From Scylla paramamosain (taxonomy: Eukaryota > Arthropoda > Malacostraca > Decapoda > Portunidae): 64,000 nt of DNA. Of the stretch, positions 10,844 through 22,131 are shown in pieces. The translations under genes were made by a program, and so were the position numbers. Position 1 is the stretch's first letter. Each line of letters starts with the position of its first letter. Under the pieces are notes generated by a model. The model saw only the letters and a program-made list of their open reading frames with translations. It did no database searches and had not been told where the DNA came from. The stretch spans positions 7,302,840 to 7,366,839 of the forward strand of contig NC_087181.1 in assembly GCF_035594125.1 (NCBI RefSeq). The letters are read 5' to 3'.

Positions 10844-11931
10844 ATTCATTTTCATAGGTACCGAGATGCCAAAATTCTGGGAAAATTCAGGGCAATCATA
10901 TGATAAAACAATATCAAAAAAGCTTTTTTTTTTTCGGACTCTTATGTACCAAACACTAAAGTGCATGCAAAGCCTCCTATATGAAGAAATTAAACGACCT
11001 TACCAGAAATCTGTGTTTTGAGTGTTTTTTTGCATGTTAGGCACCAAAACGATAAATAATAAGGAACTCACTCTATATGGGAATCAAAACAAAATTACTG
11101 AAAACGTGTCTTCTCAGTGTTTTACGTAGAAAAACGCTAAAACGGATGCAAAACAACCAATATCAAGAAATAGAAAAACGTTACTAAAAAGGAATATTTT
11201 GAGTGTTTTTGAGCTTGTTACCTAGAAAGAACGCGAAAACTGATGCAAAGCACTCTATATTGGAAAACAAAAGGACATTGCAAGAAAAGTGTTTAATGAG
11301 TGTTTTTTAGTTCAAAAGAACAAGGCATGAAACGCAAAATCTCGTGTATATGGACAGGTTTCCTACATACAAAAATGCTAAAACTCATGTATAACACTCC
11401 TAATTGATAAACAGAACAACCTTAATAAATCCGTGTATTTTGAGGGCTTTGAACACTTCTTAGTTACCAAAACCCCAAATTGCATGGGAAAATAGATTTG
11501 TGGGAAAAAAAAAATGACTACCAGAAAAGTGTCTTTTGATTGTTTTTGATCGTGATAGGCAATAAAGCACTAAAAAGGAGGGCAATCACATTACATTGGA
11601 GGAAAACGAATTTTTACCAAGAACTTGCTTTTAAGTGTTTTTGAGCTCCTTATATACCAAAACACTAAAACGAATGCTAAACACTCTTTATGGTGAAACA
11701 GAATAACATTACAAAAACATGTATTTTGAGTGTTTTTGATCTTGTTACCAATAAAAACGCTTAAATTCATGCAAAGAACACTATTTTTAGAAAATGAAAG
11801 GAGATTACGAGAAACGTGTAGTAAGAGTGTTTTTAAATTCATTAATTACCAAAAAGCAAAAAGCCACAAATAACACTTTTTATTGAGAAACAATAAATAA
11901 ATAAAAAAAAATACGAAATTTTTTTTTTTTT
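10844..11931 (+). repeat. Unit 10, class A
   Basis: The unit shows GAACTCACTC, TCTTCTCAG and CAATATCAAGAAATAG. It has its closest counterpart at 33227-34321, with matching oddities: GGGCTTTGAACA in m8, GATCGTGATAGG in m9 and GGAGGAAAACGAATTTTTAC. The shift between the two copies is about 22.38 kb. Confidence 0.83.
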
Positions 11932-13031
11932 ATTCATATTCACAGGTACCGAGATACCAAAATACGGGCAATACTCAGGCAATTATGTGAAATAAAAACA
12001 TTATCAAAAAAATTAAATTTAGCTTTTTTTTCTGACGTACCAAACCCCTAAAGTGCATGCAAAGCCACCTATATGGGGAAATTAAACGTCTTTGCCAGAA
12101 AACGGTCTTATGAGTGTTTTTCAGCATATTAGGAACCAACACGATAAATAACATGGAAGTCAATCTATATGGGAATCCAAAACAAAATTACTAAAAACGT
12201 GTCTTTTCGGTGTTTTACGTAGAAAAACGCTAAAACGGATGCAAACCAACCAATATGAAGAAATAAAATAACTTTACCAAAAAGGAATATTTTGAGTGTT
12301 TTTGAAATTCTTACCTACAAAAAACGCAAAAATGGATGGAAAGCACTCTATATTGGGAAGGAAAAGGACATTACAAGAACGTTTATAATGAGTGTTTTAT
12401 AGTTTCACAAGAACTACAAGGCAAAAAACGCAAAAACTCGTGTATATAGAGAAGTTTCTTACATTCCAAAATGCTGAAACTCTGGAACAACACTCTTAAT
12501 TGAGAAACAGAACAATCTTACTAAATGCGTGTATTTTGAGTGTTTTTCACATTCTTAGTTACCAAAACCCCAAATTACATGCGAAACCAGCTTTATGTGG
12601 GAAAAAAAAATGACATTACCAGAAAAATGTCTTTTGAGTGTTTTTGAGCGTGTTAGTCAAAAAGCACTTAAAAGCAGGGCAAACACATTACATTGGAATA
12701 AAACAAATTTTTAACAAGAACTTGCCTTTAAGTGTTTTTGAGCTCCTTATTACCAAAACACTAAAACGCATGGAAAATACACTTTATGGTGAAAAATAGA
12801 ACATTACCAAAAACATGTATTTTGAGTGTTTTTGATCATATTACCAATAAAAACGCTTAAATACATGCAAAAAACCCTATTTTTGGGAAACGAAAGGACA
12901 TTACGAGAAATGTGTATTATGAGTGTTTTTAAGTTCCTTAAGTACCAAAAAAGCTAAACCCACAAATAACACTCTTTATAGAAAAAAAATAAAATAAAAT
13001 AAAATATATATATATATATATTTTTTTTGTT
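11932..13031 (+). repeat. Unit 11, class B
   Basis: Class B marks are CACAGGTACCGAG at the anchor, CCCCTAAAG in m3, TCTTATGAGTG with GGAACCAACACG in m4, GTTTTTGAAATTC in m6 and AACTCTGGAAC in m7. The unit ends in an (AAAAT)n-(TA)n spacer at about 12985-13021. Its partner is 34322-35411. Confidence 0.83.
12979..13030 (+). repeat. (AAAAT)n-(TA)n-T tract of a spacer
   Basis: Repeats of AAAAT run into an alternating TA stretch at about 13003-13020 and a T-run. Other spacers have little or no TA run. Confidence 0.88.
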
Positions 13032-13653
13032 ATTTATCTTCATTGCATCTTCACTAAGATGCAAAAATTCTGGCAATATTCTTTGGGAATCGAAAACAAA
13101 ATTACTGAAAACGTGTCTTTTCGGTGTTTTACATAGAAAAACACTAAAAGAGATGAAAACCAAACAATATGAAGAAATAGAAAAACATTACCAAAGAGGT
13201 ATATTTTGAGGTTTTATGAGCTTGTTACGTACAAAAAACGCGAAAATTGATGCAAAGCACTCCCTATTGGAAAAGAAAAGGACATTACAAGAAACATGTA
13301 TATTGAGTGTCTTATTATTTTCGGGCAAATGAACTTGTGGTTCACAAGAACCACAAGGCAAAAAAACGCAAAAACTCGTGTATATAAAGAAGTTTCTTAG
13401 ATACGAAAATGCTGAAACTCATGATTATCAATCTTAATTGAGAAACAGAGCATTACAAAATGCGTGTATTTTGAGTGTTTTTGATCATGTTATCTATAAA
13501 AACGCTTAGATACATGCAAAGAACATTATGTTTGGGGAACAAAAGGACATTACGAAAAATGTGTATTATGAGTGTTTTTTTAATTTCCTTAAGTACCAAA
13601 AAGCTAAAACCCACAAATAAAAAAAAAAATAGGATTTTTTTTTTCTTTTTGTT
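13032..13653 (+). repeat. Unit 12, class C cut short
   Basis: The C deletion is at about 13070-13090 and the C hairpin at 13334-13357. At about 13463-13483 the m8 head (GCGTGTATTTTGAGTG) continues directly as m1 (TTTTTGATCATGTTATC), so m8, m9 and m10 are missing. The spacing falls to 622 bp, the shortest in the window. The anchor itself is altered, reading TCTTCATTGCATCTTCAC. Confidence 0.84.
13334..13357 (+). repeat. Class C fold-back hairpin, copy 2
   Basis: CTTGTGGTTC, loop ACAA, GAACCACAAG: a perfect 10-bp stem. Confidence 0.87.
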
Positions 13654-14758
13654 ATTCATCTTCATAGGTACCGAGATGCCAAAATTCTGGGAAAATTCAG
13701 GGCAATCATATGATAAAAGAATATTATCAAAAAAAGTTAATTTCAGCTTTTTTTTTCGGACTGTTATGTACCAAACCCTAAAGTGCATGCAAAGCACTTT
13801 GCATGAGGAAGTTAAACGACCTTACTAGAAATCTATGTTTTGAGTGTTTTTTTTAGCATGTTAGGCACTAAATCGATAAATAATAAGGAACTCACTCTAT
13901 ATGGGAATCCAAAACAAACTTAGTGAAAACGTGTCTTCTCAGTGTTTTACGTAGAAAAACGCTAAAACGGATAAAAAGCAACCAATATAAAAAAAAATAG
14001 AGAAACGTTACTAAAAAGGTATATTTAGAGTGTTTTTGAGCTTGTTACCTACAAAAAACGCGAAAATTGATGCAAAGAACTCTACATTGGGAAACAAAAG
14101 GACATTGCAAGAAAAGTGTATAATAAGTGTTTTATAGTTCAAAAGAACCACAAGGCAAATAACGAAAAATCTCGTGTATATGGAGAGGTTTCCTAGATAC
14201 AAAAATGCTAAAACTCATGTAAAACACTGCTAATTGAGAAACAGAACAACCTTAATAAATGCATGTATTTAGAGTGCTTTTCACATTCATAGTTACCAAA
14301 ACTCCAAATTGCATGAAAAAATAGATTTCTGGGAAAAAAAAAAGACTTTACGAGAAAAGTGTCTTTTGAGTGTTTTTGAGTGTGATAGGCAATAAAGCAC
14401 TAAAAATGAGGGCAATCACATTACATTAGAGGAAAACGAATTTTTACCAAGAATTTACCTTTAAATGTTTTTGAGTTCCTTATATACCAAAAAAAACTAA
14501 AACGCATGCAAAACACTCTTTATGAAGAAACAGAATAACATTAACAAAAACATGTATTTTGAGTGTTTTTGATCATGTTACCAATAAAAACGCTTAAATA
14601 CATGCAAAGAACACTATTTTTGGGAAATGAAAGGAGATTACGAGAAACGTGTATTAATAGTGTTTTTAAGTTCATTAATTACCAAAAAGCTAAAAGGCAC
14701 AAATAACACACTTTATTGAAAAACAATAAAAAAAAATACGATCCTTTTTTTCTTTCTT
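13654..14758 (+). repeat. Unit 13, class A'
   Basis: A' units share A marks but have GCAAAGCACTTTGCATGAGG in m3 where others have GCAAAGCCTCCTATATGAGG. Here AAACCCTAAAG lies at 13773. The m8 has CATTCATAGTTACC. The other A' units are at 40126 and 58049. Confidence 0.84.
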
Positions 14759-15858
14759 ATTCATCTTCACAGGTACCGAGAAGCCAAAATTCTTGCAAAA
14801 TTCAGGAAATTATGTGAAATAAAAACATTATCAAAAAAGTTAAATTTAGCTTTTTTTCGGACTGTTATAGACCAAACCCCTAAAGTGCATGCAAAGCCAC
14901 TTATATGGGGAAATTAAACGTCTTAGCAAGAAAACGGTCTTATGAGTGTTTTTCAGCATTTTAGGAACCAACACGATAAATAACATGGAAATCAATCTAT
15001 ATAAGAATCCAAAACAAAATTACTAAAAACGTGTCTTTTCGGTGTTTTACGTAGAAAAACGCTAGAACGAATGCAAACCAACCAATATGAAAAAATAAAA
15101 TAACATTACCAAAAAGGTATATTTTGAGTGTTTTTGAAATTGCTACCTACAAAAAAAGCGAAAATGGATGGAAAGTACTCTAGAAGCAAAAGGACATTAC
15201 GAGAAACATGTATAATGAGTGTTTTATAGTTTCACAAGAACTACAGGGCAAAAAACGCAAAAACTCGTGTATATACAGAAATTTCTTACATTCCAAAATG
15301 CTGAAACTCTGGAACAACACTCTTAATTGAGAAACAGAATAATCTTACTAAATCCGTGTATTTTTAGTGTTTTTCAACATCCTTAGTTACCAAAACCCCA
15401 AATTGCATGCGAAACCAGCTTTATGTGGTAAAAAACGACATTACCAGAAAAATGTCCTTTGAGTGTTTTTCAGCGTGTTAGGCAATAAAGCACTAAAAAG
15501 CAGGGCAATCACATTACATTGGAATAAAACCAATTTTTAACAAGAACCCACCTTTAAGTGTATTTGAGCTTCTTATATACCAAAACACTAAAATGCATGC
15601 AAAATACACATTATAGTGAAACAAAATAACATTGCCAAAAACATGTATTTTGAGTGTTTTTGATCATGTTACCAATAAAAAAGCTTAAATACATGCAAAG
15701 AACCATATTTTTGGGAAACGAAAGAACATTACGAGAAACGTGTATTATGAGTGTTTTTAAGTTCATTAAGTACGAAAAAGCTAGAAGCCACAAATTACAC
15801 TCTTTATTGAGAAAAATAAATAAATAAATAAAAAAATATGATTTTTTTTTTCATTCTT
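14759..15858 (+). repeat. Unit 14, class B
   Basis: The anchor is ATTCATCTTCACAGGTACC. The m3 has ACCCCTAAAG, m4 GGAACCAACACG, m6 GTTTTTGAAATTG and m7 ACTACAGGGC. Matching copies are 41257-42357 and 59171-60249, each preceded by an A' unit and followed by an E unit. Confidence 0.84.
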
Positions 15859-16921
15859 ATTCATCTTCACAGGTAATGAGGTGCCAAAATTCGGGCAAAG
15901 TTCATTAAATTATATGAAATAAGAACATTATCAAAAAAGTTAAATTTAGCTTTCTTTTGGACTTATGTACCAAACCCCTAAAGTGGATGCAAAGCCACCA
16001 ATATGGGAAAATTAATCGTCTTTGCCAGAAAACTGTCTTATGAGTGTTTTTCAGCATGTTAAGAACCAACACGATAAAACCCAAGGAAGTCAATCTATAT
16101 AGGAATCCAAAACAAAATTACTGAAAACGTGTCTTTTCGGTGTTTTACGTAGAAAACTCTAAAACGGATGCAAACCAACCAAAATGAAGATATAGAATAA
16201 CATTACCAAAAAGGTATATTTTGAGTGTTTTGAAATTGTTACCTACAAAAAACGCGAAAATGGATGGAAAGCACTCTATATTGGGAAGTAAAAGGCACCA
16301 AAAAGCATGTTAGGCACGAAAACGATAAATAATATGAAAGTCACTCTATATGGAAATCCAAAACAAAATTACTGGAAACGTGTCTTTTAAAAGATTTACG
16401 TAAAAAAAGGCTAAAAGGGATGCAAACCAACCAATATGAAGAAATGGAATAACCTTACAAAAAAATATATATATTTTGTGTGTTCTTGACCTTGTTACAT
16501 AAAAAAAAAACGCGATTATGGATTCAAAGCACTCTACATAAGGAAAAAAAAGGACATAATGAGAAACGTGTACAATGAGTTTTTTATAGTTTCACCAGAA
16601 TCACAAGGCAAAAAACGCAAAAACTCGACTGTATGGAGAAGTTTCTAAGATACGAAAATACTGAAACTCATGAATAACACTCTTAATCAAGAAACAGAAC
16701 AACATTACTAAATGCGTGTATTTTGAGTGTTTTTTTACATTCTTAATTACCAAAACCCCAAATTCTATGCGAAACCAGCTTTATGTGGGAATGACATTAC
16801 CAGAGAAGTGTCTTTGAGTGTTTTTGAGCGTGTTAGGCAATAAAGCACTAAAAAGCAGGGCAATCTCATTACATGGGAATAAAACCAACTTTTACGGAGA
16901 ACTTGCCTTTTAGTGTTTTTG
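15859..16921 (+). repeat. Unit 15, E/D fusion leading into inversion 2
   Basis: The unit starts as class E (CACAGGTAATGAGGTGCC). In m6, at about 16287-16320, it jumps back to a D-type m4: GGGAAGTAAAAGGCACC is followed by AAAAAGCATGTTAGGCACG. It then continues as D through m9, so monomers m4-m6 occur twice, first as E and then as D. The same fusion is present at four other places in the window. Confidence 0.85.
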
Positions 16922-17375
16922 ACACACATTTAGTAAGGTTGCTCTGTTTCTCAATTAAGAGTGTTATTCATGAGTTTCAGCATATACACGAGTTTTTACG
17001 TTTTTTGCCGTGTGGTTTTTTTGAACTATAAAACATTCATTATACACTTTTCTCGCAATGTTCCCTTGTTTCCCAATATAGAGTGTTTTGTATCCATTTT
17101 AGCGTTTTTTTTTTTTTTTGTAGGTAACAAGCTCAAAAACACTCAAAATATATATTTTTGGTAATGTTTTTCTGCTTCTTGATATTGGTTGGTTTGTATC
17201 AGTTTTAGCGTTTTTCTACGTAAAACACTGAGAAGACACGTTTTCAGTAATTTTCTTTTGGATTCCCACATAGAGTGAGTTCCTTATTATTTATCGTTTT
17301 GGTGCCTAACATGCTGAAAAACACTCAAAAGACAGATTTCTGGTAAGGTCTTTAATTTCCTCATATGGGAGTTTT
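16922..17375 (-). repeat. Inverted segment 2 (short subtype)
   Basis: The reverse complement of m7-m3 starts with ACACACATTTAGTAAGG and ends near TTTCCTCATATGGGAG. Compared with segment 1 it lacks about 24 bp inside the m7 part: CAGCATATACACGAG replaces the form with TTTTGGTATACAGG. All short-subtype copies with an intact left end follow an E/D fusion. Confidence 0.9.
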
Positions 17376-17793
17376 CCATGTCTTTTCAGTGTTTTTCAGC
17401 GTGTTACGCAATAAAGCACTAAAAGCCATGGCAATCACATTACATGGGAATAAAACCAAATTTTACGAAGAACTTGCCTTTAAGTGTTTTTGAGCTCCTT
17501 ACATACCAAAACGCTAAAAGGCATGCAAAATACATTTTATGGAGAAACAAAATAACATTACCAAATACATGTATTTTGAGTGTTTTTGATCATGTTATCT
17601 ATAAAAACGCTTAAATACATGCAAAGAACCTTATGTTTGGGAAACGAAAGGACATTACAAGAAACGTGTATTATGAGTGTTTTTTTAAGTTCCTTTGGTA
17701 CCAAAAAGCTAAAACCCACAAATAACACTTTTTAGAAAAGAAAAATTAATAAATAAAAAAATATAAAAAAATGGGATTTTTTTTTTTTTTGTT
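17376..17793 (+). repeat. m9, m10, m1, m2 after inversion 2
   Basis: The sequence resumes forward with TCTTTTCAGTGTTTTTCAGC and GTGTTACGCAATAAAGC. It then continues through m10 (about 17481), m1 (about 17571) and m2 to an A-rich tract and a long T-run. Confidence 0.84.
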
Positions 17794-18890
17794 TTTCATC
17801 TTCATAGGTACCGAATTGCCAAAATTCTGCTAAAATTCAGAGAATTTATGAGGAAAAATTAACATTATCATAAAAGTTAATTATAGCTTTTTTTTTCCTG
17901 ATTGTTATGTACCAAAACCCGAAGTGCCTGCAAAGCCAACTATATAGGGAAGTTAAACGACTTTACCAGAAACCTGTCTTCTCAGTGTTTTTCAGCATGT
18001 TAGGCACCAATACGATAAATAATATGAAAATCAGTCAATATGTGAATCCAAAACAAAATTACTGAAAACGTGTCTTTTCAGTGTTTTACGTAGAAAAACG
18101 CTAAAGCGGATGCAAACCATCCTATATGAAGAAATAGAATAACATTACCAAAAATATATATTTTGAGTGTTTTTGAGCTTGTTACCTACAAAAAATGCAA
18201 AAATGGATGTAAGCACTCTATATTAGGAAACAAAAGGACATTACGAAAAACGTGTATAATGAGTGTTTTATAGTTTTGAAAGAACCACAAGGCAATAAAC
18301 GCAAATACACGTGTATATAGAGAAATTTTTACATACCAAAATGATGAAATGCATGAATAACACTTTTAATCGATAAACAGAACTATCTTTTCAAATTGTG
18401 TATTTTTAGTGTTTTTTACATTCTTAGTTACGAAAATGCCAAATTACATGCGAAACTAGCTTCATGTAGGGAAGAAAAATGACATTACCAGAAAAGTGTC
18501 TTTTGAGTGTTTTTGAGCGTGATATACAACAAAGCACTAAAAAGCAGAACAATCACATTACATGGGAATAAAACCAACTTTTACGAAGAATTTGCCTTTA
18601 AGTTTTTTAACCCCTTATATACCAAACCGCTAAAACGCATGCAAAAACAAATTTTATGGAGAAACAGAATAACATTACCAAAAACATGTATTTTCAGTAT
18701 TTTTGATCATGTTATCTATAAAAACGCTTAAGTACATGCAAAGAACATTATATTTGGGAAACAAAAGGACATTACGAGAAACGTGTATTATGAGTGTTTT
18801 TATGAGTTCCTTAAGTACCAAAAAGCTAAAACCCACAAATAATACTTTATTTAGAAAAAAAAAATAGGATTTTTTTTTTTTTTTTTTGTT
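17794..18890 (+). repeat. Unit 16, class G
   Basis: The anchor is reduced to TTTCATCTTCATAGGTACC and followed by GAATTGCC. The m3 is CCAAAACCCGAAGTGCC and m4 has GTGAATCCAAAAC. Its closest copies start at 31651, 38033 and 48911. Unit order after it (A, A, E) matches the stretch starting at 48911. Confidence 0.83.
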
Positions 18891-20000
18891 ATTCATTTTC
18901 ATAGGTACCGAGATGCCAAAATTCTAGGTAAATTCAGGGCAATCGTATGATAAAACAATATCATAAAAAAAGTTAATTTCAGGTTTTTTTTCGGACTGTT
19001 ATGTACCAAACCCTAAAGTGCATGCAAAGCCTCCAATATGAGAAAATTAAACGACCTTACCAGAAATTTGTGTTTTGTGTGTTTTTTAGCATGTTAGGCA
19101 CCAAAACGATAAATAATAAGGAACTCACTCAAATTGGGAATCCAAAACAAAGTTATTGAAAACGTGTGTTCTCAGTGTTTTACGTAGAAAAACGTTAAAA
19201 CGAATGCAAACCAACCAATATCAAGAAATAGAAAAACGTTACCAAAAAGGTATATTTTAATTGTTTTTGAGCTTTTTACCTACAAAAACGCGAAAATTGA
19301 TGGAAAGCACTGTATATTGGGAAACAAAAGGACATTGCAAGAAAAGTGTATAATGAGTGTTTTATAGTTCAAAAGAACCACAAAGCAAACAACGCAAAAA
19401 CTTGTGTATATGGAGAGATTTACTGGATACCAAAATGCTGAAACTCATGAATAACACTCTTAATTGAAAAACAGAATAACCTTACTAAATGCGTGTATTA
19501 TGAGTGCTTTTCACGTTCTTAGTTACCAAAAATCCCAATTTACATGCGAAAATAGCTTTGTGTGAAAAAAAAATGACTTTACCAGAAAAGTGTCTTTTGA
19601 GTGTTTTTCAGCGTGATAGGTAAAAAAGCACTCAAAAGCAGGGCAATCACATTACACTGGAATAAAATCTTTTTTTTACCAAGAACTTGCCTTTAACTGT
19701 TTTGAGCTCCTTATATACAAAACTGCTAAAACGCATGCAAAACACACTTTAAAGAGAAACAGAATAACATTACCAAAACCTTGTATTTTGAGTGTTTTTG
19801 ATCATGTTATCTATAAAAACGCTTAAATACATGCAAAGAACCTTATGTTTAGGAAACGAAAGGACATTACGAGAAACGTGTATTATGAGTGTTTTTAAGT
19901 TTCTTAAGTACCAAAAAGGTAAATCCCACAAATAACACTCTTTATTGAGAAAAAATAAATAAATAAATAAAAAATAAAAAAATAGGATTTTCTTTTTTTA
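18891..20000 (+). repeat. Unit 17, class A
   Basis: It carries the unusual TTCTAGGTAAATTCAGGGC after the anchor and GTGTTTTGTGTG in m4. The unit at 49985-51101 shares both. AAACCCTAAA lies at 19008-19017. Confidence 0.84.
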
Positions 20001-21102
20001 ATTTATCTTCATAGGTACCGAGATGCCAAAATTCTGGGAAAATTCAGGACAATTATATGATAAAAGAATATTATCAAAAAAGATTAATTTTAGCTTTTTT
20101 TTCGGACTGTTATGTACCAAACCCTAAAGTGCATGCAAAGTTTGCTATATGAGGAAATTAAACGACCTTATCAGAAAACTCTCTTTTGAGTGTTGTTCAG
20201 CATGTTAGGCACCAAAACAATAAATAATAAGGAACTCACTCTATATGGGAATTCAAAACAAAATTAATGAAAAAGCGTCTTCTCAGTGTTTTACGTAGAA
20301 AAACGCTAAAACGGATCCAAACAAACCAATATAAAGAAATAGAAAAACTACCAAAAAGGTATATTTTGAGTGTTTTTGAGCTTGTTCCCTATAAAAAAAC
20401 ACGAAAATTGATCCAAAGCACTTAATAATGGGAAAGAAAAGGACATTGCAAAAAAAGTGTATAATGAGTGTTTTATAGTTCAAAAGAACCACAAAGCAAA
20501 AAATACAAAAAAATAGTATATATGAAGAAGTTTCTTAGATACAAAAATGCTGAAACTCATGAACAACACAATTAATTGAGAAACAGAACAGTCTTACTAA
20601 ATTTGTGTATTTTGAGTGCATTTCACATTCTTAGTTACCAAAACCCCAAATTCCATGCGAAATTCCAGCTTTTATGTAGGAAAAAAATGACGTTACCAGA
20701 AAAATGTCTTTTGAGTGTTTTTGAGCGTGTTAGGCAATAAAGCACTAAAACCCAGGGTAATCACATTACATTGGAATAAAACCTATTTTTAATAAGAACT
20801 TGCCTTTAAGTGTTTTTGAGCTCCTAATATACCAAAACACTAATACGCATGCAAAATACACTTTATGGTGTAACAGAATAACATTACCATAAACATGTAT
20901 TTTAAGTGTTTTTGATCATGTTACCAAGAAAAACGCTTAAATACATATTTTTGGGAAACGAAAGGACATTTCTAGAAACGTGTATTATGAGTGTTTTTAA
21001 GTTCATTAAGTACGAAAAAGATAAAAGCCACAAATTACACTCTTTATTGAGAAAAAAAATAAAAATAAATAAATAAAAAAATAATATTTTTTTTTCATTC
21101 TT
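20001..21102 (+). repeat. Unit 18, class A; reference monomer map
   Basis: This unit gives a clean map of monomer starts, judged from the head motif: m4 at 20182, m5 20278, m6 20362, m7 20460, m8 20608, m9 20707, m10 20802, m1 20898, m2 20983. Lengths are 96, 84, 98, 148, 99, 95, 96 and 85 bp for m4 to m1. The m7 monomer is long because of an extra stretch of about 50 bp. After m2 come the A/T tract, the anchor at 21103 and a C-rich m3. Its partner is 51102-52216. Confidence 0.85.
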
Positions 21103-22131
21103 ATTCATATTCACAGGTAACGAGGTGCCAAAATTGGAGTAAAGTTCAGGAAATTATGTGAAATAAGAACATTATAAAAAAAAGTTAAATTTAGCTTATT
21201 TTTCGGACTGTTATGTACCAAACCCCTAAAGTGCATGCAAAGCCACTTATATGGGGAAATTAAACCTCTTTGCCAGAAAACTGTTTTATGGGTGTTTTTC
21301 AGTATGTTAGGAACCAACACGATAAAACCCAAGGAAGTCAATCTATATGGGAATCGAAAACACAATTACTGAAAACGTGTCTTTTCGGTGTTTTACGTAG
21401 AAAAACGCTAAAACGGATGCAAACCAACCAAAATGAAGAAATAGAATAACATTACCAAAATTATATATTTTGATGTGTTTGTTACCTACAAAATTATGCA
21501 AAAATGGATGGAAAGCACTCTATATTGGGAAGCAAAAGGACATTACGAGAAACGTGTATAATAAGAGTTTTATAGTTTCACAAGAACCACAAGGCAAAAA
21601 ACGCAAAAACTCGTGTATATAAAGAAGTTTCTTACATTCCAAAATGCTGAAACTCATGAATAAGACTTTTAATTGAGAAACAGAACAACTTTACTAAATG
21701 CGTGTATTTTGAGTGCTTTTCACATTCTTAGTTACAAAATTCCGAAATTACAAGCAAAACAAGTTTTACGTGGGAAAAAACGACATTACCAGAAAAGAGT
21801 CTTTTGAGTGTTTTAGATCGTGATACGCAACAAAGCACTAAAAAGCAGAACAATCATATTACATGGGAATAAAACCAACTTTTACCAAAAAACATGCCTT
21901 TAAGTGTTTTTAACTCCTTATATAACAAAACGCTAAAATACATGCAAAACACCCTTTATGGAGAAATAAAATAACTTTACCGAAAGCATGAATTTTAAGT
22001 TGATATTACAAAAATTGTGTATTATGAGAGTTTTTAGGTTCTTTAAGTACCAAAAAGCTAAAACATACAAATAACACTCCTTATAGAGAAAAAAATAAAT
22101 AAAATAAATGAATACAAATTTTTTTTTTGTT
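21103..22131 (+). repeat. Unit 19, class E turning into an H-like unit
   Basis: The head is class E (CACAGGTAACGAGGTGCC, ACCCCTAAAG, GGAACCAACACG). From about 21460 the m6 reads ATATATTTTGATGTGTTTG, the form of the unit at 23126. The m1 is cut short at about 21985-22010, where AATTTTAAGTTGATATTAC skips about 75 bp. Confidence 0.8.

Noticed and set aside
13453..13797. Overlapping sense and antisense frames of about 115 codons over the spacer and anchor
   Set aside because: Both come from the A/T tract and anchor, and recur only because the DNA repeats. The frame is shifted by tract length in neighbouring units, so there is no selection for a protein.
15842..15880. Promoter-like TATA stretches in the spacer
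   Set aside because: TATA-like words are expected in such AT-rich DNA, and no downstream coding region or conserved start context exists.
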